Shown piece after piece: positions 10,877-20,239 of a stretch of 64,000 nt of DNA. Made by a program: the position numbers and the translations under genes. Below the pieces are notes generated by a model. It saw nothing but the letters and a program-made list of their open reading frames with translations. It did no database searches and was not told the origin of the DNA. Every line of letters starts with the position of its first letter. Position 1 is the stretch's first letter. Source of the DNA: Microvelia longipes (taxonomy: Eukaryota > Arthropoda > Insecta > Hemiptera > Veliidae); assembly GCA_018340805.1 (NCBI GenBank), contig JACMZG010001913.1, positions 42,610,881 through 42,674,880 on the forward strand, given 5' to 3'.

Positions 10877-12216
10877 GGGTCAATCCATATCAAGTGTCCC
10901 AAAAAAAATAAAAAAAGGTGCTCAAAAAAATAGATTTTGATAATTATTTTGCTATTGATACCCATATCTATGGTGAGTAAAAAAATGACAATATAAATTT
11001 TTTTGGTCCGTTTTTTTTTTTATGGTCACTTTTATGGTCCTCCGACCCTAAAATTTAGTGATTTTTGACCTTCAGATAAGCAGCCGATACTCGGTTCTCG
11101 CTTGTACTACAGGAAAAATATGAACGGATCTGTTTAAAGCAAGAGCTTTGGCCCTTAACACTTTTACTCTATGACCGCTCCTTGGGGGGCAATGGGGCTC
11201 CAAATTTTAGGGTTTCTTAAAAATATATGAAAATTTTAACATTTTTTTATATAAAATCTGAATTGTGAAATCTGAAGTTAATCTGAATACACAAGAATGT
11301 TTTAGTGGTTTATGTGGACACTGGTAAGGGTCTTTGTGATATGATTTTTGTTAAAAAGTATACATGTCCAAGAGAGATATTGCAGGTCAAAATGACAAAA
11401 TTTAAAAATCCATATTTTTCAAAAAATCATAGCTCATAAACGAATTACATCAAAGCTTTAAAATTTGTTTTAATCTAAGCAACTCCTAAAAAATTGGGAG
11501 CTCTTAATTTAAATTTCTTCACATTATAAAAAATATATATTATTTGATATTTGGAAAATCACACATACATGATTTAGCTCTAACTTTGCTTGTGGCAAAT
11601 ACACAAGAATGTTTTTAGTGGTTTATGTGGACACTGGTAAGGGGTCTTTGTGATATGATTTTTGTTAAAAAGTATACATGTCCAAGGAGATATTGAAGGT
11701 CAAAAAATGACGAAAAATTAAAAAATGGATTTTCAAAAAATCATAGCTCATAAACGAATTATATTAATGCTTTGAAAATTTTGTTGATTGCTTGCCTTAA
11801 AGTAAGTAACTCCTAAAAAAATTGGGAGCTCTTAATTCAGATATTCATATTAAAAAATGTTAAAATTTTCATATATTTTTAAGAAACCTTAAAATTTGGC
11901 CCACCCCCAAGGAGCGGTCATAGAGTAAAAGTGTTAAAGGGCCAAATGTAGCTCAAAGCTTGCTTTAAACAGATCCGTTCATATTTTTCCTGTAGTACAA
12001 GCGAGAACCGAGTATCGGCTGCTTATCTGAAGGTCAAAAATCACTAAATTTTAGGGTCGGAGGACCATAAAAGTGACCATAAAAAAAAACGGGTGACCAT
12101 AAAAATTTATATTGGTCATTTTTTACTCACCATAGATATGGGTATCAATAGCAAAATAATTATCAAAATCTATTTTTTTTGAGCACCAAGTCTGGGACAC
12201 TTGATATGGATTGACC
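10877..12216. mobile_element. 1.34-kb foldback DNA element with long inverted repeats
   Basis: Ends GGGTCAATCCATATCAAG and CTTGATATGGATTGACC are inverted. The arms of about 380 bp (10877-11257 and 11845-12216) are highly similar, including CGATACTCGGTTCTCGCTTG. The centre holds a direct duplication of about 240 bp (11285-11515 and 11598-11840) sharing TAGTGGTTTATGTGGACACT and TTGGGAGCTCTTAATT. No transposase is encoded. The target duplication is unclear, so the superfamily is not assigned. Confidence 0.85.
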
Positions 12217-12219
12217 AAA

Positions 12220-12935
12220 AAAAACATATAAATGGTTGAGATTAAAAGCGTTCTATGAGATATTATGAGTCATTACATTAATAAAATTATACAATAGTTT
12301 AGACAAAAAATTCAATTATTTATTGCCGCAGAGTTAAAAGCAATTATAAGAGCTAAAAGATATCCCTCACAGTAACAAATACTTTAATTGCCTTTACTTC
12401 AAAGACATGGTTTTCTAAAGCATTGGAGAAGTGTAGATTAATACTTAAACGTTAAACCGACAGGTTAGTTAAGCTGTCAGAATCAGTCCCCCCCCCCGCT
12501 CGAATTTAAAACCCCAGTTTTTACGTTTCATTTCTGAAAACCAGCTTTTTGTAGTGTTCAAGTGAGTGTTCAAGTGTGGCTTAAAAAAAATTACGTCTAC
12601 ATATTTTTTAAACGTTTTTTCAAAGTTACAAGTACTGTGAATTTCCATAGTGGTATATGTTGAAAAACGCTTGTCATTATCTCGTTACTTAGGCCCTATT
12701 CTTTAAAAGGAAACTTATTCCAAAAGTAATTACACGCAAAATATACTAAGATATGCAAAGATAGGTACCTTGTTACAAATCAATTCTTCGTTACCATAAA
12801 CAATTTTTGACCAATAATAATTTCTTTATTGTCAGCAGCTTTTATCACTTTTATTACGAATAAAATAAAATTTTTAAAAGTTAAGATTTTTTTAAAAACA
12901 TTAGTGGAAGAAAGTTTCCTACCTATATAGTAAGA
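12220..12935. other. No recognised feature
   Basis: AT-rich unique-looking sequence. A C-run lies at about 12487. No ORF or repeat match was identified. Confidence 0.5.
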
Positions 12936-12972
12936 CATACGGCTAAAATCAGTTGACAGCGCGAGAAAATAG

Positions 12973-13290
12973 TGAAAATAAAGTTTTGTTTGTTAGGCTG
13001 TGCTTTGATGATTGCCTCTAGTTAGATTGAGAGCTCTTTGCCAATAAAGTTTTGTTTTTTTGTTAAATTTTGCTTTGATGATGTCCTCTAGTTAGATTAA
13101 GAACTCTTTGCCAATAAAGTTTTGTTTTTTTGTTAAACTTTGCTTTGATGATGTCCTCTAGTTAGTTTGAGAGCTCTTTGCCAATAAAGTTTTGATTTTT
13201 TGTTAAACTTTGCTTTGATGATTTCCTCTAGTTAGATTGAGAGCTATTTACCAATGAAGTTTCGTTTGTTTGTTAAACTTTGCTTTTTTG
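12973..13290. repeat. 70-bp tandem repeat, about 4.6 copies
   Basis: CCAATAAAGTTTTG recurs at 13041, 13111 and 13181, with a variant at 13251, an exact 70-bp period. Each unit has CTTTGATGATGTCCTCTAG and GAGAGCTCTTTG. Each carries an AATAAA hexamer on the plus strand. Confidence 0.9.
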
Positions 13291-13294
13291 ATGA

Positions 13295-13985
13295 TAGCCC
13301 TTGGAATGGTTGAAATCTTTTTTTGAATATTTTTTTTTTCATTACTTTAGACGCCTATTCTAATTACTCATTAGTTTATTTAACACTTAAATAAAAAAAG
13401 ACCATAAGCTGAAAACTTACATTATGATGCCTTAAGACAGTCACGTGTGACTCTCTTGTTTTCTAATTATTAAATTTGAATTTGAGCTTTTTTTTAGCTT
13501 ACCGGTTATAGTGTCACTTATGTAACTGCTTATCGACCTGTTTGTACAACTAAATTAAACTACTTTATTTGGAAATTTACAAAAATAAATTTCGTTGTTG
13601 GAATTTATAAGTTTATTTTCATGTCTATTATCTGGAGTTGAATAAAAATCTCTCGAGGGTAGACATTGACATTCTGGTCACGTGGTTTACCAACCCAATT
13701 TCAAATAAACTTTTAAACTTTTTGTGTTTTTACGGTAGAGGTAGTATTAATTTAATTTTTACCAAAACAACCCCTGCAGGATATTTTTTGAGCGAAAAGT
13801 TTCGATTTTTGTTTTATTATTATATTCATTTTTACTTATTTATTCCGTTAGTAAAACAAAATGTCAACTGAATTATCTGTTTCAAGGTTTTAAGATTTAT
13901 TAATTTACAACCTGATATAATGATGTTTCAAAAACTTTGTTGTCATAAGATGAATATTTTTATTATTATTATAGATTGCTGCAAT
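13295..13985. other. No recognised feature
   Basis: AT-rich. The open frame at 13638-13871 is hydrophobic and compositionally biased, with no recognisable domain, and was not called as a gene. Confidence 0.5.
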
Positions 13986-14047
13986 GTAAAGTAGTATATA
14001 CATAAACTAATAACAAGTCTCTTTAACCTACTAAAAAAACTAAAAAA

Positions 14048-14089
14048 ACAAAAGCCGACTTTCGACCACTTCTGGCCCTCCTCAGTCAT
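14048..14089 (-). ncRNA. Hammerhead ribozyme motif (HHR-b)
   Basis: Minus strand: CTGAGGA core, GGGCCAGAAGTGGTC as helix II, GAAA, GTCGGCTT. Helix I ATGA/TTGT is weak, with two GU pairs. Partner of HHR-c in opposite orientation. Confidence 0.5.
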
Positions 14090-14282
14090 GCTAAATTGAG
14101 TGCTGAGTTATATATAGTCCTTCATAGGCATAGGGCGCACTCCTAGGACCAGACTAAATTGAGTGCTGAGTTATATACTCGTATAGTCAAAATTAAAAAG
14201 GTTGTATTCATATACAACAGCAAGTATTAACGGTAGCTGATTCTTCGATTTAAATATAGTCCTTTAGAGACCTAGGACCAGC

Positions 14283-14324
14283 ATGACTGAGGATGGCCAG
14301 AAGTGGTCGAAAGTCGGCTCTTGT
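14283..14324 (+). ncRNA. Hammerhead ribozyme motif (HHR-c)
   Basis: CTGAGGA core at 14287, helix II GGCCA/TGGTC with a GAAG loop, GAAA, then AGTCGGCT as a short helix III. Helix I is weak. Confidence 0.5.
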
Positions 14325-14650
14325 TTTCTAATTAAAGCAGTTTTTGTGAAGAGACTTGTTCTTAGATTCTGAATATTTTTATAGATCTTTAGTGAAGATC
14401 TTACCTATCAAATAATAATTGTACACATATTGTGTATGTAAAATATAAAAAAATAAAGGTTATTTAAAAAAAATAAGATTATGAAAAGACTGTGGACTTA
14501 ACTATTTAAAGTTGCCAATAGTAGTTACAATAGTATCATATTTGGTTAATAGTTACCAAAATAATTAAGGTTAATTTGAAACCACTTGCGTCTGGTTACA
14601 GAGGACAGAGATCAGTTTAGAAAGTCTTGGACCATGATTCCTTTATTTCT

Positions 14651-15000
14651 ATATCATTTGATACTACCGTGTTTAGCAAAACATGAATAGTTGACACAAT
14701 ATAATTTTCGAGAGACACCTAGGAAATGTGACAAACGAAATGCAATGCTACATCTGGGAACTGTTCTATCATTCGACATTCGTCATCATTGATGGCTCTA
14801 CATAATGTCATGTCCCACTCTGTTTCGTTACGTTTAACACATCACATTATGTCGAGTCATGAATGATGAATGTCGAATGATGGAACAGTTGCCAGATGTA
14901 GCATTGCATTTTGCTTGTTACATTTCCTAGAATTCTCTCGCACAATTATATCGTGTCAACTATTCATGTTTTGCAAAACTCGGTAGTATCAAATGATATA
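14651..15000. mobile_element. Foldback MITE (ATATCATTTGATACTACCG family)
   Basis: The left terminus ATATCATTTGATACTACCG is mirrored at 14982-15000. Arms of about 165 bp share GAATAGTTGACAC, GCAATGCTACATCTGG and CATTCGACATTC. Half copies of the same family occur at 15142-15265 and 24446-24620. Confidence 0.8.
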
Positions 15001-15141
15001 TGTTTTGCTTGCCATGCATGATGGCGGTAAGAGAGCACCGCACGTCTCTGCTAAATACTTCACATTATATTCTTTGGAATTAATTGAAGGTCAGAGTGAG
15101 TTCAGGCTATGTCGGCGCCCTGATGAGTTAGACGTAACTTA

Positions 15142-15265
15142 ACAGAGTGGGACATGACATTATGTTGAGCCATCAATGATGACGAATGTCGAATGATGGA
15201 ACAGTTCCCAGATGTATCATTGCTTTTTGCTTGTTACATTTCCCAGGTGTCTCTCGCACAATATT
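15142..15265 (+). mobile_element. Half copy of the 14651-15000 MITE
   Basis: Contains GACATTATGTTGAGCC, GAATGTCGAATGATGGAACA and GTCTCTCGCACAAT, matching the right arm of the complete copy just upstream. Confidence 0.75.
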
Positions 15266-15452
15266 TTTCCCTTATTTCATTTGAAATGTTCGCCCTGTAT
15301 AGCGGTGAATGTTACACCTCCATTTTGTTATTGGAAATTATTATTGTGCTACTTATGTTCAATTTTGATGGGAGATATTTAAACCTTTATTTTTTCCATT
15401 GGGATAGAACATTAAAAAATCCCCCCCCCCTAATGCTTAACTTTTATGATTT

Positions 15453-15700
15453 TGTTGGATCATAAAAGTTAAGCAGCATCGAGCGTGGTCAGTGCCGGAT
15501 AGGTGACCGCTAGGAATAGAACGGATATATTTACCACCCAAGACGAGCAAACCGAGTCCGAAGATGTGTTTGTTGCAGATTAAATTTAACATCTTGTATA
15601 CTCTGAGGACGAGGGAAGCGAAAGCATAGTAGGGAGGATGAGCGCAGCGAATCCGATGTAGTGAGAAAAAATTCTAAGGTACCCTGCATCCAATTTTTTA
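15453..15700 (+). mobile_element. 5S rRNA-derived repeat, best-preserved 5S core
   Basis: Positions 15453-15523 read like 5S rRNA from about nucleotide 40 to 105: GATCA, AGTTAAGCAGCATCG, GCGTGGTCAGTGCC, GGTGACCGCTAGGAA. These cover the A box, intermediate element and C box of the Pol III internal promoter. A body with AGGACGAGGGAAGCGAAAG follows, and the end is GGTACCCTGCATCCAATTTTTT. Upstream, AACTTTTATGAT forms a palindrome with ATCATAAAAGTT of the core. There is no complete 5S sequence, so this is a retroposon or captured fragment, not an rRNA gene. Confidence 0.8.
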
Positions 15701-15704
15701 TACA

Positions 15705-16445
15705 AATGAAATACGTCTAACTAAAGAAAACATCGAATAAAGCTAAACTGTATTCTAAACCAGGAAATATTATCAAGAAACAATGTCTGAATAAAACACT
15801 AGAAACCCAAAGGTATTATAGTATGCCAAGGAATGAATGATAAAAAGTTAAGACAGACTGGAGTGGAAAAAAAACTATGTTGAGACTTATTGTCAAGGGA
15901 GCAGTCATTGTAGCCAACATGCACATACAAACATTCCTGATTTTCTTGTTCTAAACCTAGCTAAACTGTAAAAAAAACTTTTATTCTGAGAAATGTTTAG
16001 AGTTCAACTCCAGAAAAAGTGATTTCACAAAGGTAAGTCAACAACGCTTCTGAGTGGGAAGGCATTAGCGGGCTTTCTTTAGAGGTTTTTCATCGGGGAA
16101 GGGAAACACAGTTGTAATCCGGGGGGGGGGGCTATTTTTTTTTTAATTTTCCCTACATACATCAAATCAATTAAAATTTTATCCAGACAATAATATTTAG
16201 TTATTTTTAATAATTTTATGAAATAAATTTTAAAAAATAAAGAAATTTTTTATTAACAAAATACAAAGTATTTTTTTCGGGTGGCTGAACAGTAAGCACT
16301 TTACATCTTCAAAAATTAGGTGAAAGGCGTTTTTTACCGTCTGCGTCAATGTCGAAGTTTTTTACTTTCGTCGGCTGTAAGAAACTACGACACTGTCTCT
16401 TGTGAAGTTCCTCAAATGTCCACAAGGTGGGCGCTAGTAGTTTAT
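15705..16445. other. No recognised feature
   Basis: AT-rich, with a run of ten G at about 16121. No gene or repeat was recognised. Confidence 0.5.
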
Positions 16446-16447
16446 TA

Positions 16448-16833
16448 CAAGGTCGTAACCAAAGATTATGTAGTATATCGAAGAATCAGCTACCGTCGAC
16501 ACTTGCTGTGGATATGAATATCCCTGGACCGGTTTAGGGATAACGCCTTCATCTTCAGGCGGGGCAACACTCATGCTCTCAACTAATAAAGTTATATCAG
16601 TGATTAACTTTATTAGTTGAGAGCTCGAGTGTTTCCCCGCCTGCTGATGATGCATTTTGCCGAAACCAGTCCAGGGATATTTATATCCAACAGCAAGTAT
16701 CGACGATTGCTGATTCTTCGTTTGCTTCTTCAACTTGCGATAAATACAACCTTTATAATTTTATTTAGTATACCTAGTCTAACTAGACTAGGTGATATAT
16801 CTAGGTATACTACATAATCTTTGGTTATAACCT
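16448..16833. mobile_element. Foldback element carrying a hammerhead motif
   Basis: Outer arms TAACCAAAGATTATGTAGTA and its complement enclose inner arms (GAAGAATCAGC, GGATAT.AATATCCCTGGA). At the centre CTCAACTAATAAAGTTA is mirrored. The right arm carries an intact-looking hammerhead; the left arm carries a decayed partner in which GAAA has become TAAA and helix I is lost. No ORF is present. This resembles a Penelope-derived short retroelement in inverted dimer form. Confidence 0.65.
16640..16675 (+). ncRNA. Hammerhead ribozyme motif (HHR-d)
   Basis: CTGATGA core at 16644, helix II GCA-TTT-TGC, GAAA, ACCAGT as minimal helix III, then C and helix I CAGG pairing with CCTG at 16640-16643. The ACCAGT is one change from self-complementary ACCGGT, the form seen in the mirrored arm. 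Confidence 0.6.
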
Positions 16834-16839
16834 ACCTTC

Positions 16840-17460
16840 CTTATTCTTCTTAATTTTTTTCAAATATATAAGCGAACGTTCTTGTTAATAAAGTTTTGAT
16901 TTTTTTCGGAAAGTGAGTTATTAGTTATGTATTATTGAGTGCTTAATAATCATGGATAGTGATTAAGACATAAAAAATACGCCACCAGAGTTGAAACTTT
17001 TGGCCAACGAAGCGATCGGAAGAAGTGTACCAGCAATTTTTTTATACATTATACTGATTTATTCTAACTAGTTGTTTACTATTGTTCTTAAAAAAATAAC
17101 AAATGCTATACGGCTAGGGAATGGCTTTTCTACTACAGCTCATTTCACTGTCTTGCTTCGCTCGACAAAATATGTAGGTGCAAGGGTAAAATAAACCATC
17201 TTCACAGTCTTGTATAAGGTGAAACATCTACTACTTTCATAAATGGTCATCTTCCCCCCCCCCAGTAAATTGAGCGTTGCGATTTTAAATTTTTATTTAG
17301 TTAACTTTTACTCAAATAATTGTTGTTACTACTTTTGGTAACTACGAAAAGTTAAGTTAAGTGACAGTTAAAAGTTGAGTAATAGTAATAATAGTTATAG
17401 TAATCATTTTGAAACCGCATTCATCATTGAATTCGTCGTTTCTCATCATTGAGAAATGAG
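16840..17460. other. No recognised gene
   Basis: AT-rich. Contains one more AATAAAGTTTTGATTTTTTT block (about 16889) like the 70-bp array, and CTTGCTTCGCTCG at about 17153, a word typical of the 5S-bearing family body (minus). Confidence 0.4.
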
Positions 17461-17464
17461 AATT

Positions 17465-17735
17465 TAAATGAGAGAGACTGGAGGACGTGTATCAATACCA
17501 AGAGTAAAAGTGCCATGAACTTCTATTCTGTTTGTTGATTATTATCCTCCATTTCCTCAAACAATGCCTTAGAAGGAGAAAGTAGGTTTGGGTTGGATTG
17601 TAGATGATGGTGTAGGATTGAAGGCTTGTACATGGGTGTTCTGGGATTAAAGAATAAAAAGAGTACAGTATTGGTCCTGAAATACTGCATTGAGGGACTC
17701 CTGCCTTAACAGAATAGATTGAAATGAATGACCTG
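17465..17735 (-). pseudogene. Jockey-like LINE reverse transcriptase fragment
   Basis: On the minus strand, VKAGVPQCSISGPILYS corresponds to the conserved AGVPQGS.LGP.LY block of Jockey-clade reverse transcriptases. It is followed downstream by a KWRIIINKQ-like helix and, after a frameshift, a GTFTLGIDTRPPVSL segment. The FADD catalytic block that should lie between is not recognisable and the frame is broken, so this is a short fossil fragment of an otherwise missing element. Clade assignment comes from the PQG and TFTL blocks only. Confidence 0.65.
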
Positions 17736-18466
17736 AGGGGCTTAACAATGAGGAAGTTATTTAAAACAAATAAAAGTGTGAAGTTTATAATAACAGCTAA
17801 TACGATGTTCATTACCCCTTAAAAGAACTACTACATATAGAAAACCCCGTCTAATGTGTACCTGGGGTAATAGTAGTAAGGGATTTTCTTTTGGAAAAAA
17901 AGAACATCAAAATTTGTCTCATATTATGATGACAAGTTGACCTGCTGAATTATTGTCATCTGTTGAATATACTTTAATTCTAGTAATTTTTTATTTTCCA
18001 ATGATTAATAACCTAATAATCTCAAGCAAAGCAAGAATAAAATCATATATATACCTTTAACTGCTACATAATAATAAATAACTAAAACTTGTATCAAAAT
18101 GTTTATAACCTGACGATAGGAAGGATCGTCAGGATAGGCACTACTCGTAATAGTGCTACGAGTACCCAAGAGAGTAGCGGTAAAGGTTGGTGGCACTTTT
18201 CTACATTCGTAAGGTCTGATATGTTCCTTCCCCATTTATATAAGTTCCTTGAGTGCGTCCAACGTTTTTAAAGTGGCGGCTATTATGGCGGACATTATAA
18301 AAAAAAGAAAATATACATACATGCATAAACTTACCAAAATAACCGATCATTTTTTAATAAAGGCCAAATATAGCGGACCATTTTTCGACGCGAATTTCTA
18401 ATGGATCCCATTATTTGTGGAGTAAGAAATTCCGACGAAACAAATAGAAATAAAACTAGTTCTAAC

Positions 18467-18710
18467 CTGTCTAAAGCAATAGCTACAAGATGGAGGATGG
18501 AGGCGGTGCAACACAGTACATCTGTGGAGGTCCACATATCGCACAGTTCTGTACCCAGGGTCCATTCTCCTGATATTTCGTACACAGCACTAAGCGGCAT
18601 TACTAAGCATGCTACTAACAAATCTGCTACAGCTAGGCTCAGAATTAGGTGGTTCGCTACGCTCTGTAGATTACGCTCAATCAAAATTGCAGCGATTACG
18701 AAGACATTGC
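18467..18710 (-). CDS. 5-HT1-like serotonin receptor, internal exon (TM1 end to DR of DRY)
   Basis: This 244-bp exon encodes the end of TM1, intracellular loop 1, TM2, extracellular loop 1 and TM3 of an aminergic rhodopsin-family GPCR. Seen directly: [20 protein letters not shown], then [15 protein letters not shown] with the TM2 aspartate, a Trp-containing loop, the disulfide cysteine in ELCDMW, the amine-binding TM3 aspartate in [11 protein letters not shown], and [10 protein letters not shown]. The acceptor is TTGACAG before 18710 and the donor is CAG|GTTAGA after 18467, splitting the Arg codon of the DRY motif; both junction phases are compatible with coding exons. The family pattern ([16 protein letters not shown]) is that of arthropod 5-HT1 receptors, a plasma-membrane receptor class usually coupled to Gi/o. 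His replaces the usual Tyr in VANHL and Ser the usual Gly in MPLSAVYE. No other exon was found in the window, so neighbouring introns must be long or the copy is partial. Confidence 0.85.
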
Positions 18711-18777
18711 CTGTCAACATAAAAGCGAGTTTTTCATAAGCATGATTTGTAACATCGTAATGTTATAAAACGTAGTT

Positions 18778-19000
18778 GTCCAAGAACCAGACCTAAAAAA
18801 TGTGGCTCATTTTGTATTACTTACTAAAAAACCAGATTTTTCTGAAAATATACCTTAAACTATGAAGAAAAAAGACAGTCTCCCTATTTAAAGAGGGGCT
18901 CTTAATATGAATGTGCTCGATCAAAATATTATAAAACCGCACAAATTTCAGTTTTCTAGCAATAAGTGGTTTCCTGTAAGTCGTGTATTAAATATGAAGA
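18778..19000 (+). mobile_element. Half copy of the 45025-46085 foldback element
   Basis: Shares AAGAACCAGACCT-type end, AATGTGGCTCATTTTGTA, ACCTTAAACTATGAAG and CTGTAAGTCGTGT with the left arm at 45 kb. It lacks the nested palindrome present there. Confidence 0.65.
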
Positions 19001-19039
19001 AAACACAAACAAATACAATGTATTTGCTTGTGTTATGTT

Positions 19040-19160
19040 ATGTTTTTGCAAACACACAAAACCGAAACATGGTTGTCTCCGGGATTATCCAATTCAGCGG
19101 TTTTAAAGACACTCTGAGTGGTTTTCTCAGAGTTGTCTGTATCATCAAGGTGTGTTGACC
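19040..19160 (+). repeat. Fragment of the 5S-bearing repeat family, upstream part
   Basis: TCCGGGATTATCCA, GGTTTTAAAGACACTCTGAG and GTTGTCTGTATCATC match the 5' portion of the long family copy at 21944-22750. No 5S part is present. Confidence 0.55.
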
Positions 19161-19164
19161 ATAT

Positions 19165-19735
19165 ATCATCAAGTTTAATTTTTGTTTTGATTTTATAATG
19201 TTTAATTAATAAATTTTATTTTTATCACCAAATTTCAGTTTTGTTCCCCAAATTAAGGCCACTATTTTTATCAGAATCACACCAAATTTGGTAAACGCAT
19301 TGCTGAAATCTGTCGAATGCGTCTATCAACTTATAAAATTAAAAACATAAAAAATTTCTAAGAGTTTTATTTAAAGACGTAAGACTCATCAGCATAACTT
19401 GTTTGCTGAGTATGTAGACAAAATTTTATGTTACATCGATTAATAGTGACGGATAAATATGGGGAATTCCAAAAATAGGTACTGGTTAGCCTTAAAGAAA
19501 ATACAAACATTGGTTAAAATCAAATGCCACATAATACAATATCCAAAAATAATTATTCCAAACAATATTCCTCTTATTTACGCAAATCGCAAGTACAGGC
19601 GAAATGGGAAACTATAGAGATAATCGTGTAAATGTGCTGGAAAGTAGACAAAGCAGGTTCATGTCAGGTTGCAGAATAATTAAATGTTTCCTAGTAATAA
19701 TTTAATATGTATCTTAAATGAATTAGTCTCATCAT
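19165..19735. other. No recognised feature
   Basis: AT-rich, without convincing coding or repeat signal. Confidence 0.5.
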
Positions 19736-19739
19736 CATT

Positions 19740-19856
19740 TTATATATATATATTATATATATATAATATATATAATATAATATAATTATTTATTATTATA
19801 TATATAATATATATATATATATAATTATTATATTTATATATATAATATATATATTA

Positions 19857-19937
<81 letters not shown>
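19740..19937. repeat. (TA)n-rich tract
   Basis: TA repeats with frequent AATA and ATTA interruptions over about 200 bp. Confidence 0.95.
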
Positions 19938-19939
<2 letters not shown>

Positions 19940-20190
19940 GTCATTCTTATTTTCATCTTAGCAAATCATAACTCTTTCCAGTACACCACAGGAGCACCAC
20001 AATTTAGTTCATACCTAGATGTTTTTTCATTTAGGTATGAATTTCAAAATTCTCAGTTTTGTCAGAGTTTTAACAATACTTTAGTGCATGGCTTAAAAAT
20101 AAAATTCCAACAACTTCACTTGCATAAATTTATCATAAAAATCCGCTAATAAAACAATAGAAAACAAGAAGAGTATAAGATAAGTCTAGA

Positions 20191-20191
20191 G

Positions 20192-20237
<46 letters not shown>
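20191..20237. repeat. (TA)n(TG)n compound microsatellite
   Basis: About 18 bp of TA followed by about 28 bp of TG. Confidence 0.95.
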
Positions 20238-20238
<1 letters not shown>

Positions 20239-20239
20239 T

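Larger units (their letters stand above)
14010..14370. mobile_element. Inverted pair of Penelope-type termini
   Basis: ACAAGTCTCTT at the left and AAGAGACTTGTT at the right flank two opposed hammerhead motifs. The middle has a direct duplication (AAATTGAGTGCTGAGTTATA, about 14092 and 14157) and a fragment of the GAAGAATCAGC family at about 14212-14253. No coding sequence lies between. Confidence 0.6.

Noticed and set aside
13638..13871. 77-residue hydrophobic frame as a membrane protein
   Set aside because: Phe/Tyr/Ile/Leu bias expected from AT-rich DNA; nothing conserved recognised.
15453..15523. Genuine 5S rRNA gene
   Set aside because: Only about the 3' half to two-thirds of the internal promoter region is present, both ends of 5S are missing and substitutions are numerous.
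16544..16575. Second active hammerhead in the left arm of the 16.4-kb foldback
   Set aside because: The minus strand keeps CTGAAGA but GAAA is changed to TAAA and helix I is lost, so it is called decayed.
17492..17812. Host gene on the minus strand
   Set aside because: The conserved part is a Jockey-like reverse transcriptase block; the remainder is AT-rich non-coding sequence.
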